A DNA stretch of 64,000 nucleotides from Anaeromyxobacter oryzae (lineage in GTDB: Bacteria; Myxococcota; Myxococcia; Myxococcales; Anaeromyxobacteraceae), in assembly GCF_023169945.1 (NCBI RefSeq), contig NZ_AP025591.1, positions 5,638,481 through 5,702,480 on the forward strand, given 5' to 3'. How positions within the stretch are numbered: position 1 is the stretch's first letter; every line of letters starts with the position of its first letter. Shown here piece by piece: positions 50,190 to 60,481 of the stretch. Position numbers and translations under genes: made by a program. The notes under the pieces were generated by a model. The model ran no database searches. It worked only from the letters and a program-made list of their open reading frames with translations, and was not told the origin of the DNA.

Positions 50190-50247
50190 GGCCGCCCGGC
50201 GAGAAAGGCTCTGGAAAGCCGCGGCGTTCGGCTGATATAAGCCCTGA

Positions 50248-51450
50248 ATGACCGGCAACGAGTCCGTCGCGCAGCGCGCGCAGAAGGTCCTCACCCCGAA
50301 CTATCGCCAGTCCATCGCGCTCGTTCGCGGCGAGGGCGTGCGCGTGTGGGACGCCGACGGGAAGGAGTACCTGGACTTCCTCGGCGGCGTCGCCGTGAAC
50401 GTGCTGGGGCACTGCCACCCCGCGCTCGTCGCGGCCCTCGAGGCGCAGGCGCGGACCGTCTGGCACGTCTCGAACCACTACTTCATCCCGCGCCAGGTCG
50501 AGCTCGCGGAGGCCCTGCTCGCCGTGACGCCGTGGGCGCGCCGCGCCTTCTTCTGCAACTCGGGCGCGGAGGCGAACGAGGCGATGCTGAAGCTCGCCCG
50601 CAAGTATCACTCCGACCGCGGCCACCCGGAGCGGAACGAGATCGTCGCCTGCCACGACTCGTTCCACGGCCGGACGCTCTTCACGGTCACCGTCGGCGGG
50701 CAGGAGAAGTACCGGCACGGGTTCGAGCCGGTGGTCCCCGGCGTCCGCCACGTGCCGTTCGGCGACGTCGCCGCGCTCGAGGCGGCCGTCGGCGACCGCA
50801 CCGCGGCGTTCATCGTGGAGCCGATCCTCGGGGAGTCGGGCGTCGTCCCCGCGCCCGAGGGCTACCTGAAGGCCGCCCGCGAGCTCACGCGGAAGCGGGG
50901 CGCGCTGCTCCTGCTCGACGAGGTCCAGACCGGCATCGGCCGGACCGGGAAGACGTGGGCGCACGAGTGGGCCGGCGTGACGCCGGACCTCATGTCGTCG
51001 GCGAAGGCGCTCGGCGGTGGCTTCCCGATCGGCGCGCTGCTCGCGACGGAGGAGGTCGGGGCGCACCTCACGCCGGGGAGCCACGGCTCCACGTTCGGCG
51101 GCAACCCGCTCGCCTGCGCCGTCGCGCTCGCGGTCCTGAAGGAGCTGCGCGAGGGCGTGCTCGAGCGTTCGCGGGAGGTCTCCGCGCGGCTCGTCGCCGG
51201 GCTGGAGAAGCTCCGCGCGGGCGGGCGCGTCGACCGGATCCGCGGGCAGGGCATGCTCCTCGGCGTCGTCGTGAAGGGCGTCGCCGCCGGCGAGGTGATG
51301 AAGGCGGCGCGCGCCCGCGGCCTCCTCGTGAACGCCATCGGCGACGACGTGCTCCGGCTCGCCCCGCCGCTCACCCTCACCGCCGCGGAGGCGGACCTCG
51401 CCGTCGAGCGGCTCGGCGCCGCCCTCGCGGCCGCGCCCGCGAAGGCCTAG
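50248..51450 (+). CDS. argD: acetylornithine aminotransferase
   Basis: 400 residues. Class-III PLP aminotransferase: S-G-A-E-A-N-E-A (PLP phosphate loop), H-D-S-F-H-G-R-T-L-F, L-D-E-V-Q-T-G-I-G-R-T-G and the Schiff-base lysine K253 in S-S-A-K-A-L-G-G-G-F-P-I. It converts N-acetylglutamate semialdehyde to N-acetylornithine and may also act in lysine synthesis. argF follows after 3 bp. A TATAAG -10-like element (50236-50241) lies six bp before the ATG. Confidence 0.93.
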   Translation: MTGNESVAQRAQKVLTPNYRQSIALVRGEGVRVWDADGKEYLDFLGGVAVNVLGHCHPALVAALEAQARTVWHVSNHYFIPRQVELAEALLAVTPWARRAFFCNSGAEANEAMLKLARKYHSDRGHPERNEIVACHDSFHGRTLFTVTVGGQEKYRHGFEPVVPGVRHVPFGDVAALEAAVGDRTAAFIVEPILGESGVVPAPEGYLKAARELTRKRGALLLLDEVQTGIGRTGKTWAHEWAGVTPDLMSSAKALGGGFPIGALLATEEVGAHLTPGSHGSTFGGNPLACAVALAVLKELREGVLERSREVSARLVAGLEKLRAGGRVDRIRGQGMLLGVVVKGVAAGEVMKAARARGLLVNAIGDDVLRLAPPLTLTAAEADLAVERLGAALAAAPAKA

Positions 51451-51453
51451 ACC

Positions 51454-52380
51454 ATGACGGACACCCGGCAGAAGCGCGACTTCCTCCGCCTCACCGATCT
51501 CGATCGCTCCGAGCTGCTCGACCTCCTCGAGCGCGCCGCGGAGTGGAAGCTCCTCGGCAAGAACGGCCCGCGCCCGCTCGAGCGCCAGACCGTCGGCCTC
51601 GTCTTCGAGAAGGCGTCCACCCGGACCCGCGTCTCGTTCGAGGTCGCCGCCTACCAGCTCGGCGGCAACGCGCTGATGCTGTCGCCCCGCGACACGCAGC
51701 TCGGCCGCGGCGAGCCCATCCGCGACACCGCCCGCGTCCTCGCGCGGTACGTCGACTGCCTCGTCGTGCGGACCTTCGAGCACACGAAGCTCGAGGAGAT
51801 GGCGCGCTTCGCCGACGTGCCCGTCGTGAACGCGCTCACCGACTCGTCGCACCCGTGCCAGCTCCTCGCGGACCTGCTCACGATCACCGAGCGGTTCGGC
51901 GCGGACGCGCTCGTGAAGCCAGGGCTCGTCGTGGCGTGGATCGGCGACGGGAACAACATGGCGAACAGCTGGCTCGAGGCGTGCGTGCTGCTCGGGTTCG
52001 AGCTGCGCCTCGCGTGCCCCGCGAACTACGATCCCGATCCCGCGCTCCTCGCCAGGGCCGGGAGCCGCGCGCGCGTCGTGCGCACTCCGGCGGAGGCGGC
52101 CACCGGGGCGCACGTCGTGAACACCGACGTCTGGGCGAGCATGGGGCAGGAGGCGGAGGCGGAGGAGCGCAAGCGCCGCTTCGCCGGGTTCATCGTGGAC
52201 GAGGCGCTCATGGCGAAGGCGCGCCCGAACGCCATCGCGCTCCACTGCCTCCCCGCCCACCGCGGCGAGGAGATCACCGAGGGCGTGCTGGAGGGTCCGC
52301 AGTCGGCGATCTTCGACGAGGCGGAGAACCGGCTGCACGCGCAGAAGGCGCTCCTCGAGCTCCTGCTCGCGAACCGCTGA
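51454..52380 (+). CDS. argF: ornithine carbamoyltransferase
   Basis: 308 residues. Carbamoyl-phosphate motif S-T-R-T-R near 53-57, D-S-S-H-P-C-Q (about 130-136), W-I-G-D-G-N-N-M-A-N-S-W and the ornithine-side motif H-C-L-P-A-H-R-G near 266-273. It makes citrulline from ornithine and carbamoyl phosphate. With argD it forms a small arginine-biosynthesis operon; argG/argH are not in the window. Confidence 0.95.
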   Translation: MTDTRQKRDFLRLTDLDRSELLDLLERAAEWKLLGKNGPRPLERQTVGLVFEKASTRTRVSFEVAAYQLGGNALMLSPRDTQLGRGEPIRDTARVLARYVDCLVVRTFEHTKLEEMARFADVPVVNALTDSSHPCQLLADLLTITERFGADALVKPGLVVAWIGDGNNMANSWLEACVLLGFELRLACPANYDPDPALLARAGSRARVVRTPAEAATGAHVVNTDVWASMGQEAEAEERKRRFAGFIVDEALMAKARPNAIALHCLPAHRGEEITEGVLEGPQSAIFDEAENRLHAQKALLELLLANR

Positions 52381-52444
52381 GGCAGGCGCGACGGCGCGCG
52401 TGTCCCGGGCTCATGGTAGGCACCCGTCGATGTCCGGCGGTCCG

Positions 52445-52474
52445 TTGACCGCGGCGACGACCGGTCGCTAAGCT
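52445..52474 (+). promoter_or_regulatory. sigma-70-type promoter of the J-domain/Hsp70 operon
   Basis: TTGACC (52445-52450), 18-bp spacer, TAAGCT (52469-52474). Leader of about 27 nt to GTG 52508. No CIRCE-type inverted repeat or sigma-32 box was seen. Confidence 0.6.
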
Positions 52475-52507
52475 GGGTCGGACGCGGGCTTTTTCCGGGG
52501 GGGGCCG

Positions 52508-53466
52508 GTGACGGCGGATCGGTACAGGGGGTTCGTCTTCAACCCGGCGGACCTCGCCGAGGACGTCGAGGTCGACGTCGATCGCCGCAAGGCCATCCTG
52601 TTTGCCGAGGCCCGGCTCGCCCTGAGCCACTGGGAGGTCCTCGGGCTCCCGTGGAACGCGTCCCCGGAGGCCGCGAAGGCGGCACACCTCGACCTGGTGA
52701 AGATCTTCCACCCGGACCGGTACGCCGGGAAGCGGCTCGGGACGTACCGGGGCCGCCTCGAGCGCGTGTTCCGCCGCGTCACGGAGGCGCGCGACGTGCT
52801 CGTGGATCCCGCGCGGCGCGCGGCGTACGTCCGCGCGACGGCGCCGGCGGAGGCGCGGGCGCAGATCGAGGCGCGCAAGATCGAGGACGAGCGGCGGAGC
52901 GACGAGCGGCGCGCCCGGCTCGCGCGGCAGAACCCGCTCCTCGCCCGGGCGGCGCGGATCGCGGAGCTCGTGAAGCGCGGGAAGGAGTCGATGGCGCAGG
53001 GCCGGTTCTCGACGGCCGCGAACGATCTCCTCCTCGCCCAGGGGCTCGACGCGCAGAGCGCGGAGATCGCCGCCCTCGCCACCGAGGCGAAGCGCCGCGC
53101 CTCCCAGCAGCGGGCCAGCGAGCTGTTCGAGAAGGGCATCCAGGCGGACGCCATGGGGAGCCCCTCCGCCGCGCTCGCCGCGTACCGCGAGGCGCTCGAG
53201 GCGGACCCGCGTCACGTGCGGGCCGCCGCCGGCGGCGCGAGGGCGGCGCTCGCCCTCGGCGACGCGGCGTCCGCCCGGGAGCTGGCGGAGCAGGCGGTGC
53301 GGGCCGGGCCGGGCGTGGGCAGCGCGCACGAGGCGCTCGGGCTCGTGCTCGAGGCGACCGGCGACAAGAAGGAGGCGCGGAGGGCCCTCGAGCGGGCGGT
53401 GGAGCTCGACCCCAAGCTCGAGACCGCGCGCGAGCGCCTCAAGAAGCTGCGCTGGAGCTTCCTCGG

Positions 53467-53470
<4 letters not shown>
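52508..53470 (+). CDS. J-domain protein with TPR repeats
   Basis: 320 residues from GTG 52508. The J-domain (about 38-105) has helix I-II, the H-P-D motif (about 72-74, I-F-H-P-D-R-Y) and helix III. A basic/charged helix (about 110-150) leads to two or three TPR units (about 155-310). J-domains stimulate Hsp70 ATPase, and the Hsp70 gene follows with a 4-bp ATGA overlap, so these two proteins most likely work together. It lacks the G/F and zinc-finger regions of DnaJ. Client proteins are unknown; TPRs may select them. Confidence 0.87.
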
Positions 53471-55341
<1,871 letters not shown>

Positions 55342-55343
55342 GC

Positions 55344-56177
55344 ATGCGCGACGTCGCCGAGCTCATCGACCGCGGGATCAAGGCCTACGTCGCCGGTCGC
55401 GTCGGGGAGGCGCTCCGCTCGTTCCAGGAGGTCCTCGAGGTGGACCCCGGGAACCCGCGGGCGCGCTCGTACCTCGTCCTCATCCACGGCGGGGGGCCGG
55501 GATCTCCCGGCGCGTCCGTCCCGCTCCCGGCGCCGCGCGCCGCGGCCGGGGCGATCCCGCTGCCGGCCCGGGCGGCCGGCGCCGTGCCGCTGCCGGCGCC
55601 GGCGGCCGCAGCGATCGAGCTCGACGTCCCGCTCGACGACTTCGCGCCGTCCCCCTGGGACGAGGGGCCGGCCGCCGGCGCGACGTTCGTGCTCGAGGCC
55701 GACGGCGGCCTCGACCTCGAGGCCGTCGCGGAGAAGTCCGACATCCGTCCGCTCGTGCCCGAGAAGCCCGGCGCGGCCGCGCGCGCGGTGCCGGCGCGGA
55801 GCGACGTCGAGGTCTGGATGCAGGCGGCCCGCGAGCTGTTCGCGCTCGGCGACTTCTCGGGATCCCTCGAGCTGATCGAGAAGATCCTGCAGGTGGATCC
55901 CGACCACGGCGAGGCGCGCGACTACCTCCGCCAGAACGAGGCGACGCTCATCTCGATGTACGAGTCGAAGCTCGGCCCCATGGGCGGCATCCCCCGGCTC
56001 GCCATCAAGCCGGAGGAGATCATGTGGCTGAACCTCGACCACCGCGCCGGCTTCCTGCTCGCGCAGATCGACGGCTCGGTGGACTACGAGGCGCTGTTCG
56101 CGCTCTCCGGGCTCCCGCGGCTCGACACCGCGCGGATCCTGGCGAACCTCATCGCCGACGGCGTGATCACGACCTGA
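55344..56177 (+). CDS. TPR protein with proline-alanine linker
   Basis: 277 residues from ATG 55344 with GGGGAGGTGA just upstream. An N-terminal TPR (about 5-45; R-S-F-Q-E-V-L-E-V-D-P-G-N-P), then a linker with the repeated unit I/V-P-L-P-A (about 58-90), then a second TPR (about 155-190) and a C-terminal winged-helix-like domain (about 205-277; G-S-V-D-Y-E-A-L-F-A-L-S-G-L). That C-terminal pattern recurs in myxobacterial signalling proteins. The gene ends the J-TPR/Hsp70 operon and may supply a client or scaffold. Exact role unknown. Confidence 0.78.
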   Translation: MRDVAELIDRGIKAYVAGRVGEALRSFQEVLEVDPGNPRARSYLVLIHGGGPGSPGASVPLPAPRAAAGAIPLPARAAGAVPLPAPAAAAIELDVPLDDFAPSPWDEGPAAGATFVLEADGGLDLEAVAEKSDIRPLVPEKPGAAARAVPARSDVEVWMQAARELFALGDFSGSLELIEKILQVDPDHGEARDYLRQNEATLISMYESKLGPMGGIPRLAIKPEEIMWLNLDHRAGFLLAQIDGSVDYEALFALSGLPRLDTARILANLIADGVITT

Positions 56178-56332
56178 GCCGGGCCGCCGCGCCGCTCCGT
56201 GCCCGCCCGCGCCCCGGACGGTCGCCCGCCGCCCGGGCCGCTCCCCGCTGCGCAGGGCCCCGCCACGGCGGTGCGATCCGGTGGCCGCGGTCGCCCCCGT
56301 CCGGTTAGGCCAGGGCGCGAGGAGGTGATGGG

Positions 56333-56545
56333 ATGAAAGACTTCCACTGTCGTGATGCAGGGATGAAGTGCGACTTCGTGGCCCGCGGGAGCTCCGACCG
56401 GGAGATCCTCGACCAGGCCGGCCGTCACGCCCAGCAGGCGCACAACCTGCCGATGACGAAGGACCTGGAGGGCCGCGTGCTCGGGCTCATCCACGACGAG
56501 GACAGCGACGCCCACCGCCAGTCGATGGGGTCGATGATCCCGTAG
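56333..56545 (+). CDS. DUF1059 small protein
   Basis: 70 residues, preceded by a strong GAGGAGGTGA. M-K-D-F-H-C-R-D-A-G-M-K-C-D-F and H-A-Q-Q-A-H-N-L match the DUF1059 family of short bacterial and archaeal proteins with two cysteines near the N-terminus and a helical C-terminus. Function unknown; the cysteines could bind metal. Confidence 0.85.
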   Translation: MKDFHCRDAGMKCDFVARGSSDREILDQAGRHAQQAHNLPMTKDLEGRVLGLIHDEDSDAHRQSMGSMIP

Positions 56546-56619
56546 GGACGGAACGAGAGAGACGGACGCCCCGCGCCGCGGTCCGCCGCGGGCGGGGCGT
56601 CGTCGCATCCGGCCGCGCG

Positions 56620-57096
56620 TCAGTTCCGGATGATCGCGGTCCAGACGCCGCGCACCACGATGGCGCCGTGCTGATTGCGGGTCTCGGTGGTCACCTCGAG
56701 GAACTCCAGCGGTCCGCGCTCCTGGATCCGGGTGATCTCGCCGGTGGTCTGGAGGACGTCGCCCGGGCGGACGGGGTCCCCGAACTCGAACGCCTGCTCG
56801 CCGTGGACGAGCCGGAGGACGTTCACCTCGAGGGCGGGGTCGGAGCAGGCCGTCGCGAAGGGCTGGATCGCGAACGCCGTCGCGAACGTCGGGGGCGCGA
56901 CGATCCCGCCGTGCGGCGAGGCGGCCGCGGCGGCCTCGTCGAAGGTCCAGGGGTGGTAGCTCGCGGGGTCCGCGGAGAAGACGCGGCCGGGGACGCCACC
57001 GCCGGTCGCCGCGACGAAGTCCTTCACGTGCTCGAGGCCCACGGCGAAGCGGTACGGCCCGTAGCGGCGGCCCAGGTGCTTGCGATCGATCGCCAC
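56620..57096 (-). CDS. MaoC-family hydratase-like protein, FAS1_DH region type
   Basis: 158 residues from GTG 57096, selected for the GGAGG 7 bp upstream; GTG 57102, overlapping the previous stop as GTGA, is the alternative. A hot-dog fold resembling the N-terminal dehydratase region of MaoC proteins: R-R-Y-G-P-Y-R-F-A-V near the start, V-A-P-P-T-F and a long V-L-R-L-V-H-G-E-Q-A-F-E-F strand with L-H-G-E-Q-like core. It pairs with the next-upstream MaoC protein; such pairs form heterodimeric (3R)-hydroxyacyl-ACP/CoA dehydratases in mycobacteria (HadAB-like). Acyl substrate unknown. Confidence 0.8.
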   Translation of the reverse strand: MAIDRKHLGRRYGPYRFAVGLEHVKDFVAATGGGVPGRVFSADPASYHPWTFDEAAAAASPHGGIVAPPTFATAFAIQPFATACSDPALEVNVLRLVHGEQAFEFGDPVRPGDVLQTTGEITRIQERGPLEFLEVTTETRNQHGAIVVRGVWTAIIRN

Positions 57097-57098
57097 GG

Positions 57099-57506
57099 TC
57101 ACCCCTCCGCCACGTGGCCCTCGGCCACCGCGCCCTTCAGCACTTCCTCTCCCCGCTGGTTCGTCGCGGAGACCTCCACCTTCACCCGCGGACCCTCGAC
57201 CTCGAGGCAGCGGCCGCGGAAGGTGAGGACGTCGCCCACCTGGACCGGCTTGGTGAAGCGCGCGCGGATGCGCCGGAGCCGCCCGGGATCGTCGAGGTAC
57301 GCGACGCACGCGTCGGAGAGCCAGGAGAACGTGCACATCCCCTGGAGGATCACGCCGGAGTAGCCGGCGGCGCGGCCGACCTGCGCGTCGATGTGGATCG
57401 GGTTGAAGTCGCCGGACGCGGCCGCGTAGTAGATGGGCCGGTAGGGATCGACCTCGCGGACGGACTCGAAGGTGTCGCCCGGGGTGAAGTCCTGGAGCCG
57501 TTTCAT
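57099..57506 (-). CDS. MaoC-family (R)-hydratase
   Basis: 135 residues from ATG 57506; a start 7 codons upstream would run through the operator repeat. The active-site hydratase-2 motif S-G-D-F-N-P-I-H-I-D (about 33-42) holds the catalytic Asp/His, followed by G-V-I-L-Q-G-M. The enzyme should hydrate or dehydrate (3R)-hydroxyacyl-CoA/ACP. The downstream MaoC gene has the complementary, non-catalytic hot-dog fold, so a heterodimer is likely. A perfect inverted repeat abuts the ATG (57507-57527). Confidence 0.87.
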   Translation of the reverse strand: MKRLQDFTPGDTFESVREVDPYRPIYYAAASGDFNPIHIDAQVGRAAGYSGVILQGMCTFSWLSDACVAYLDDPGRLRRIRARFTKPVQVGDVLTFRGRCLEVEGPRVKVEVSATNQRGEEVLKGAVAEGHVAEG

Positions 57507-57527
57507 GTGTTGTACGTAGCACAACAC
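57507..57527. promoter_or_regulatory. perfect 7-7-7 inverted-repeat operator upstream of the MaoC genes
   Basis: GTGTTGT (57507-57513), 7-bp spacer, ACAACAC (57521-57527). It touches the ATG at 57506, and its spacer contains TACGTA-like sequence that could serve as a -10 box. A dimeric repressor (for example of TetR type) bound here would block transcription. No regulator gene is adjacent. Confidence 0.6.
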
Positions 57528-57591
57528 CGGCGCGCGGGCAGGGGCCCGGCGAGGACGTCGGCGTCGGGGGCGCGCAGCACGACGCGCGGCG

Positions 57592-58737
57592 TCACGCGCC
57601 GCCCGGGCGCGGGTCGAGCGGGTCGTCGGCGTCGCCGGCGAGCTGCGCCAGCTCGGCCTCGCGCCGCTTCGCGAAGGTCCCCTGGACGAACTCGATGAGC
57701 CGGTCCAGGTAGCTCGTGATGGGCGGGCAGTGGATGCCCGTGCCGTCGAGCAGCTCGAGGAGGTTGCGGCAGTTGTAGATCGCGAGGTGGTTCACGTACT
57801 CGATGGCGGGGCCGTGGACCCTCGAGAGCCGCTCCAGGAGCGGGAGCTGCAGGAGCGCCTGGAACGCGCGCGCCGGCACGGACACCGCGGGCAGCTTCTT
57901 GCCGGCGTGGGCGGCGATCATCTCGTACACGCGGCGCGCGGAGAGCGGCGAGGGATCGACGACGTGGACGGTGCGCCCCGCGCCCGCGGGGTTCGCCGCG
58001 ATCGAGACCACCGCGTCCACGACGAAGTTGACCGGCACCACGTTCAGCGGCGCGAGGGCGTCGCCCGGCAGCGGGAGCGGGACCGCGAGGGGCGAGGCGA
58101 CGAGCAGGATCGCGAGGGCGTAGGGCCCCTCGAACCGGTCGATCTCGCCGGTCCGCGAGTCGCCGACGACGATGCTCGGGCGGTAGATCGTCGCGGGCAG
58201 GTCCGCCTGCGCCCGCCGGACGAGGAGCTCGGCCTGGTACTTCGTCTCCTCGTAGCGGTTGTGGAACCGCTGCCCCATCGCGAGCTCGTCCTCGAGGATC
58301 ACGCCGACCCGGTCCCCGGAGACGTACGCCGTCGAGAAGTGGTTCAGGCGCGAGAGGCTGCGGGCGGCGGCCGCGAGCTCGACGACGTTCCGCGTCCCCT
58401 CGACGTTCACGCTCCGCAGCTCCGCGAGCGTCGCGCCGAGGCCGGTCCGGCCCGCGAGGTGCCACACGTCCGTGACGTCGCGGGCGAGCGCCTTCCACTC
58501 GCGGCCTGCGAGCCCCAGGTGCATCTGCTCGACGTCGCCCTCGACGATCTCGGCGTGCTCGGCGCCGAGCGCGCCGAGGTCCTCCGCGGCGGCGGAGGCG
58601 TTCTTCTGCTGCACGAGGAGGAACAGCCGGCCGCCGTCGCGCGCCGCGTCCTCGACGAGGCGCCGCACGAGGCGCTTCCCGATGAACCCGGGATAGCCGG
58701 TGACGAAGTGCACCCGCCCGTTCGCGCTCGCCCCCAT
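57592..58737 (-). CDS. extended SDR / thioester-reductase-like NAD(P)-binding protein
   Basis: 381 residues from ATG 58737. Dinucleotide-binding motif T-G-Y-P-G-F-I-G-K-R-L (about 11-21), the downstream D-V-W-H-L-A-G strand, S-T-A-Y-V-S-G and the active-site Y-E-E-T-K (Y-x3-K). This matches the Male_sterile/NAD_binding_4 group, which includes fatty acyl-CoA reductases and thioester reductases, more than simple sugar epimerases. The C-terminal helices (about 290-381) differ from known reductases. It lies 64 bp downstream of the MaoC operator region and 8 bp after coaE; -10-like TATTGA is at 58746-58751. Confidence 0.82.
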   Translation of the reverse strand: MGASANGRVHFVTGYPGFIGKRLVRRLVEDAARDGGRLFLLVQQKNASAAAEDLGALGAEHAEIVEGDVEQMHLGLAGREWKALARDVTDVWHLAGRTGLGATLAELRSVNVEGTRNVVELAAAARSLSRLNHFSTAYVSGDRVGVILEDELAMGQRFHNRYEETKYQAELLVRRAQADLPATIYRPSIVVGDSRTGEIDRFEGPYALAILLVASPLAVPLPLPGDALAPLNVVPVNFVVDAVVSIAANPAGAGRTVHVVDPSPLSARRVYEMIAAHAGKKLPAVSVPARAFQALLQLPLLERLSRVHGPAIEYVNHLAIYNCRNLLELLDGTGIHCPPITSYLDRLIEFVQGTFAKRREAELAQLAGDADDPLDPRPGGA

Positions 58738-58745
58738 CGTCGGGG

Positions 58746-59381
58746 TCAATAGCGCACGGGGGCCGCGTTGGGAAGCCTGCGTCCGCGGCCCGCTCGGAGG
58801 TCCGCGACGAGACGATCCGCCTTTCCGGCCAGCGCCTCGGGAGCGCCGGTGTTCTCGACCACGAAATCGGCCCGGGCCGCCTTCTCGTCGAGGGGAAGCT
58901 GGGCGGCGAGCCGCGCGTCCGCGTCCTCGGGCGCGAGGCCGTCGCGCCGGACCAGCCGCTCGCGCTGGACCTCCCGCGGCGCGAACACCACGACCACCGA
59001 GTCGAGCGCCGTGTCGAGGCCGACCTCGAACAGGAGCGGCGCGTCGTAGAACACGAGCTCGTGGCCCTCGGCGGCGAGCCGGAGCGTCTCCGCGACCATC
59101 GCCTGGCGGATGGCGGGGTGGGTGATGGCCTCGAGCCGGCGGCGGGCCTCCGGGTCGGCGAACACGCGCGCGGCGAGACGCCGCCGGTCGAGCGTGCCGT
59201 CCGGCGCGAGCACGGCGGGCCCGAACTCGGCCGCGATCCGGGCGAGGGCGGGCGAACCCGCCGTCACGACCTCCCGCGCGAGCGCGTCGGCGTCGACCAC
59301 GGGCAGGCCCCGCGCGCGGAGGAGGGCCGCGAAAGTGCTCTTCCCCGAGGCGATCCCGCCGGTCAGGCCGACGACGCGCAT
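58746..59381 (-). CDS. coaE: dephospho-CoA kinase
   Basis: 211 residues. P-loop G-L-T-G-G-I-A-S-G-K-S-T near 5-16, D-A-D-A-L-A-R-E-V-V, T-H-P-A-I-R and Y-D-A-P-L-L-F-E-V-G (the CoA-binding segment). It catalyses the last step of coenzyme A synthesis. Only a 6-bp gap separates it from the BamE-like gene upstream. Confidence 0.95.
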   Translation of the reverse strand: MRVVGLTGGIASGKSTFAALLRARGLPVVDADALAREVVTAGSPALARIAAEFGPAVLAPDGTLDRRRLAARVFADPEARRRLEAITHPAIRQAMVAETLRLAAEGHELVFYDAPLLFEVGLDTALDSVVVVFAPREVQRERLVRRDGLAPEDADARLAAQLPLDEKAARADFVVENTGAPEALAGKADRLVADLRAGRGRRLPNAAPVRY

Positions 59382-59387
59382 GGCCGA

Positions 59388-59924
59388 TCACCGCGCGGCG
59401 GGCTGGGGCGTGGTCCGGTCGGCGGGGTCGGCCGCCGCGGCGGGAGCGGCGGCGGCGGCATGGCCCGGCTCGGCGGCGGCGGTCTTCCTCGGCCGCGTGC
59501 CGGCCGTGTACGACAAGGCCGCGACGTGGCCCTCCTTCGCGAAGTACACGGTCACGCCCTGCTGCGGGTAGATCCACACCTTCTGGAACGTGTCCTCGAC
59601 GAAGGTCTTCTGCGGCGGCTTCCCGTAGGTGCCCTCGATGGTCTCCGCGTCGAGCGGCTCGGTGATGAAGACGGTGATCTCCTGCACCGTCCCGTCGCCG
59701 TCGACGTGGAACTGGGCCTGCTTCGTCCCCTCGAGGGCCTGCTCGCCGGCGTACGCGAGCACGACGCGGGCACCCCGCTTCGCCTTCGTGCTCGGCTCCC
59801 CGAACTTCTCGACCACGTCCGCCTGCGTGGACTGCCCCGGGGTGATGCCCTTCCACGGCCGGGCGAGGCCGCGGACGGGCGCGAGCGCGAGGACGGTCAC
59901 CAAAGCGAGCGTTCGAAGGCGCAT
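59388..59924 (-). CDS. BamE/SmpA-like periplasmic protein
   Basis: 178 residues with a signal peptide (1-22) but no lipobox. The mature N-terminus has I-T-P-G-Q-S-T-Q-A-D-V-V-E-K-F-G-E-P-S, the typical alpha-alpha start of SmpA/BamE-like folds, followed by beta-strands. The C-terminal 35 residues are low-complexity alanine/proline. SmpA/BamE family members act in outer-membrane protein assembly; the match here is at fold level. The ATG is only 5 bp after a perfect TATAAT on the minus strand. Confidence 0.68.
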   Translation of the reverse strand: MRLRTLALVTVLALAPVRGLARPWKGITPGQSTQADVVEKFGEPSTKAKRGARVVLAYAGEQALEGTKQAQFHVDGDGTVQEITVFITEPLDAETIEGTYGKPPQKTFVEDTFQKVWIYPQQGVTVYFAKEGHVAALSYTAGTRPRKTAAAEPGHAAAAAPAAAADPADRTTPQPAAR

Positions 59925-59929
59925 GGCGC

Positions 59930-59937
59930 ATTATACT
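59930..59937. promoter_or_regulatory. overlapping divergent -10 elements
   Basis: Minus strand: TATAAT (59935-59930), 5 bp before the ATG at 59924. Plus strand: TATACT (59932-59937), 9 bp before the GTG at 59947. The two genes' start codons are only 22 bp apart, so the divergent promoters share sequence and cannot be occupied at once; both transcripts would be leaderless or nearly so. Confidence 0.6.
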
Positions 59938-59946
59938 CCGGGCCCC

Positions 59947-60474
59947 GTGAGCCGATCCCTCGTCCGAGCCCTGGCCGTCGCCGCCGTCCTCGCCTCCGCT
60001 GCCGCGCGCGCCGCGGGCGACAAGGTGGGTCCGGAGACCTGCCGCGCCTGCCACCCGTCGGCGTTCGACGCCTGGCACGCGTCGCCGCACGCGCGCGCGC
60101 TCGAGAGCCTGCCCGAGCGGAGCCGCAAGGATCCGCGGTGCCTGTCCTGCCACGCGCCGGACCTGGACGACGGCCTCTCCGGCGTGTCGTGCGAGAGCTG
60201 CCACGGCCCGGGGCGCATGTACGCCGCGCGGTACGTGATGCGGGACCCGGAGCTCTCGCGCGCGGTGGGGCTCGCGGACCCCGGCGAGAAGCGCTGCCTC
60301 GCCTGCCACACCGATTCGACCCCGAGCCTCGAGAAGTTCGACTACGCTCGGAAGCTCCCGCTCATCGCCCACGGCCGGGAGCCCGCGGCGGAGCCGCCAC
60401 GGCCGGCGCACCGCCAGGGCGAAGCGAAGCCGCCTCCCGTCCCCGCACGGCCCGCGCACCCCGCCGGCCGATAG
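59947..60474 (+). CDS. tetraheme c-type cytochrome (c554-like)
   Basis: 175 residues from GTG 59947. Signal peptide (1-23), then four C-x2-C-H motifs: C-R-A-C-H, C-L-S-C-H, C-E-S-C-H and C-L-A-C-H (about residues 32-122). The spacing, the C-E-S-C-H-G-P-G step and the H-A-x-A-L-x-S-L segment resemble the cytochrome c554/multiheme cytochrome family. A disordered, proline-rich, basic tail follows (about 140-175). Likely a periplasmic electron carrier; its partner is unknown. Confidence 0.87.
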   Translation: MSRSLVRALAVAAVLASAAARAAGDKVGPETCRACHPSAFDAWHASPHARALESLPERSRKDPRCLSCHAPDLDDGLSGVSCESCHGPGRMYAARYVMRDPELSRAVGLADPGEKRCLACHTDSTPSLEKFDYARKLPLIAHGREPAAEPPRPAHRQGEAKPPPVPARPAHPAGR

Positions 60475-60481
60475 GAGCCCC

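Noticed and set aside
44547..50294. 1915-codon open frame on the minus strand
   Set aside because: It runs antisense over trmFO, xerC, hslUV and other recognised genes. Its composition is arginine, alanine, glycine and proline repeats, as expected from GC-rich third positions, with no domain.
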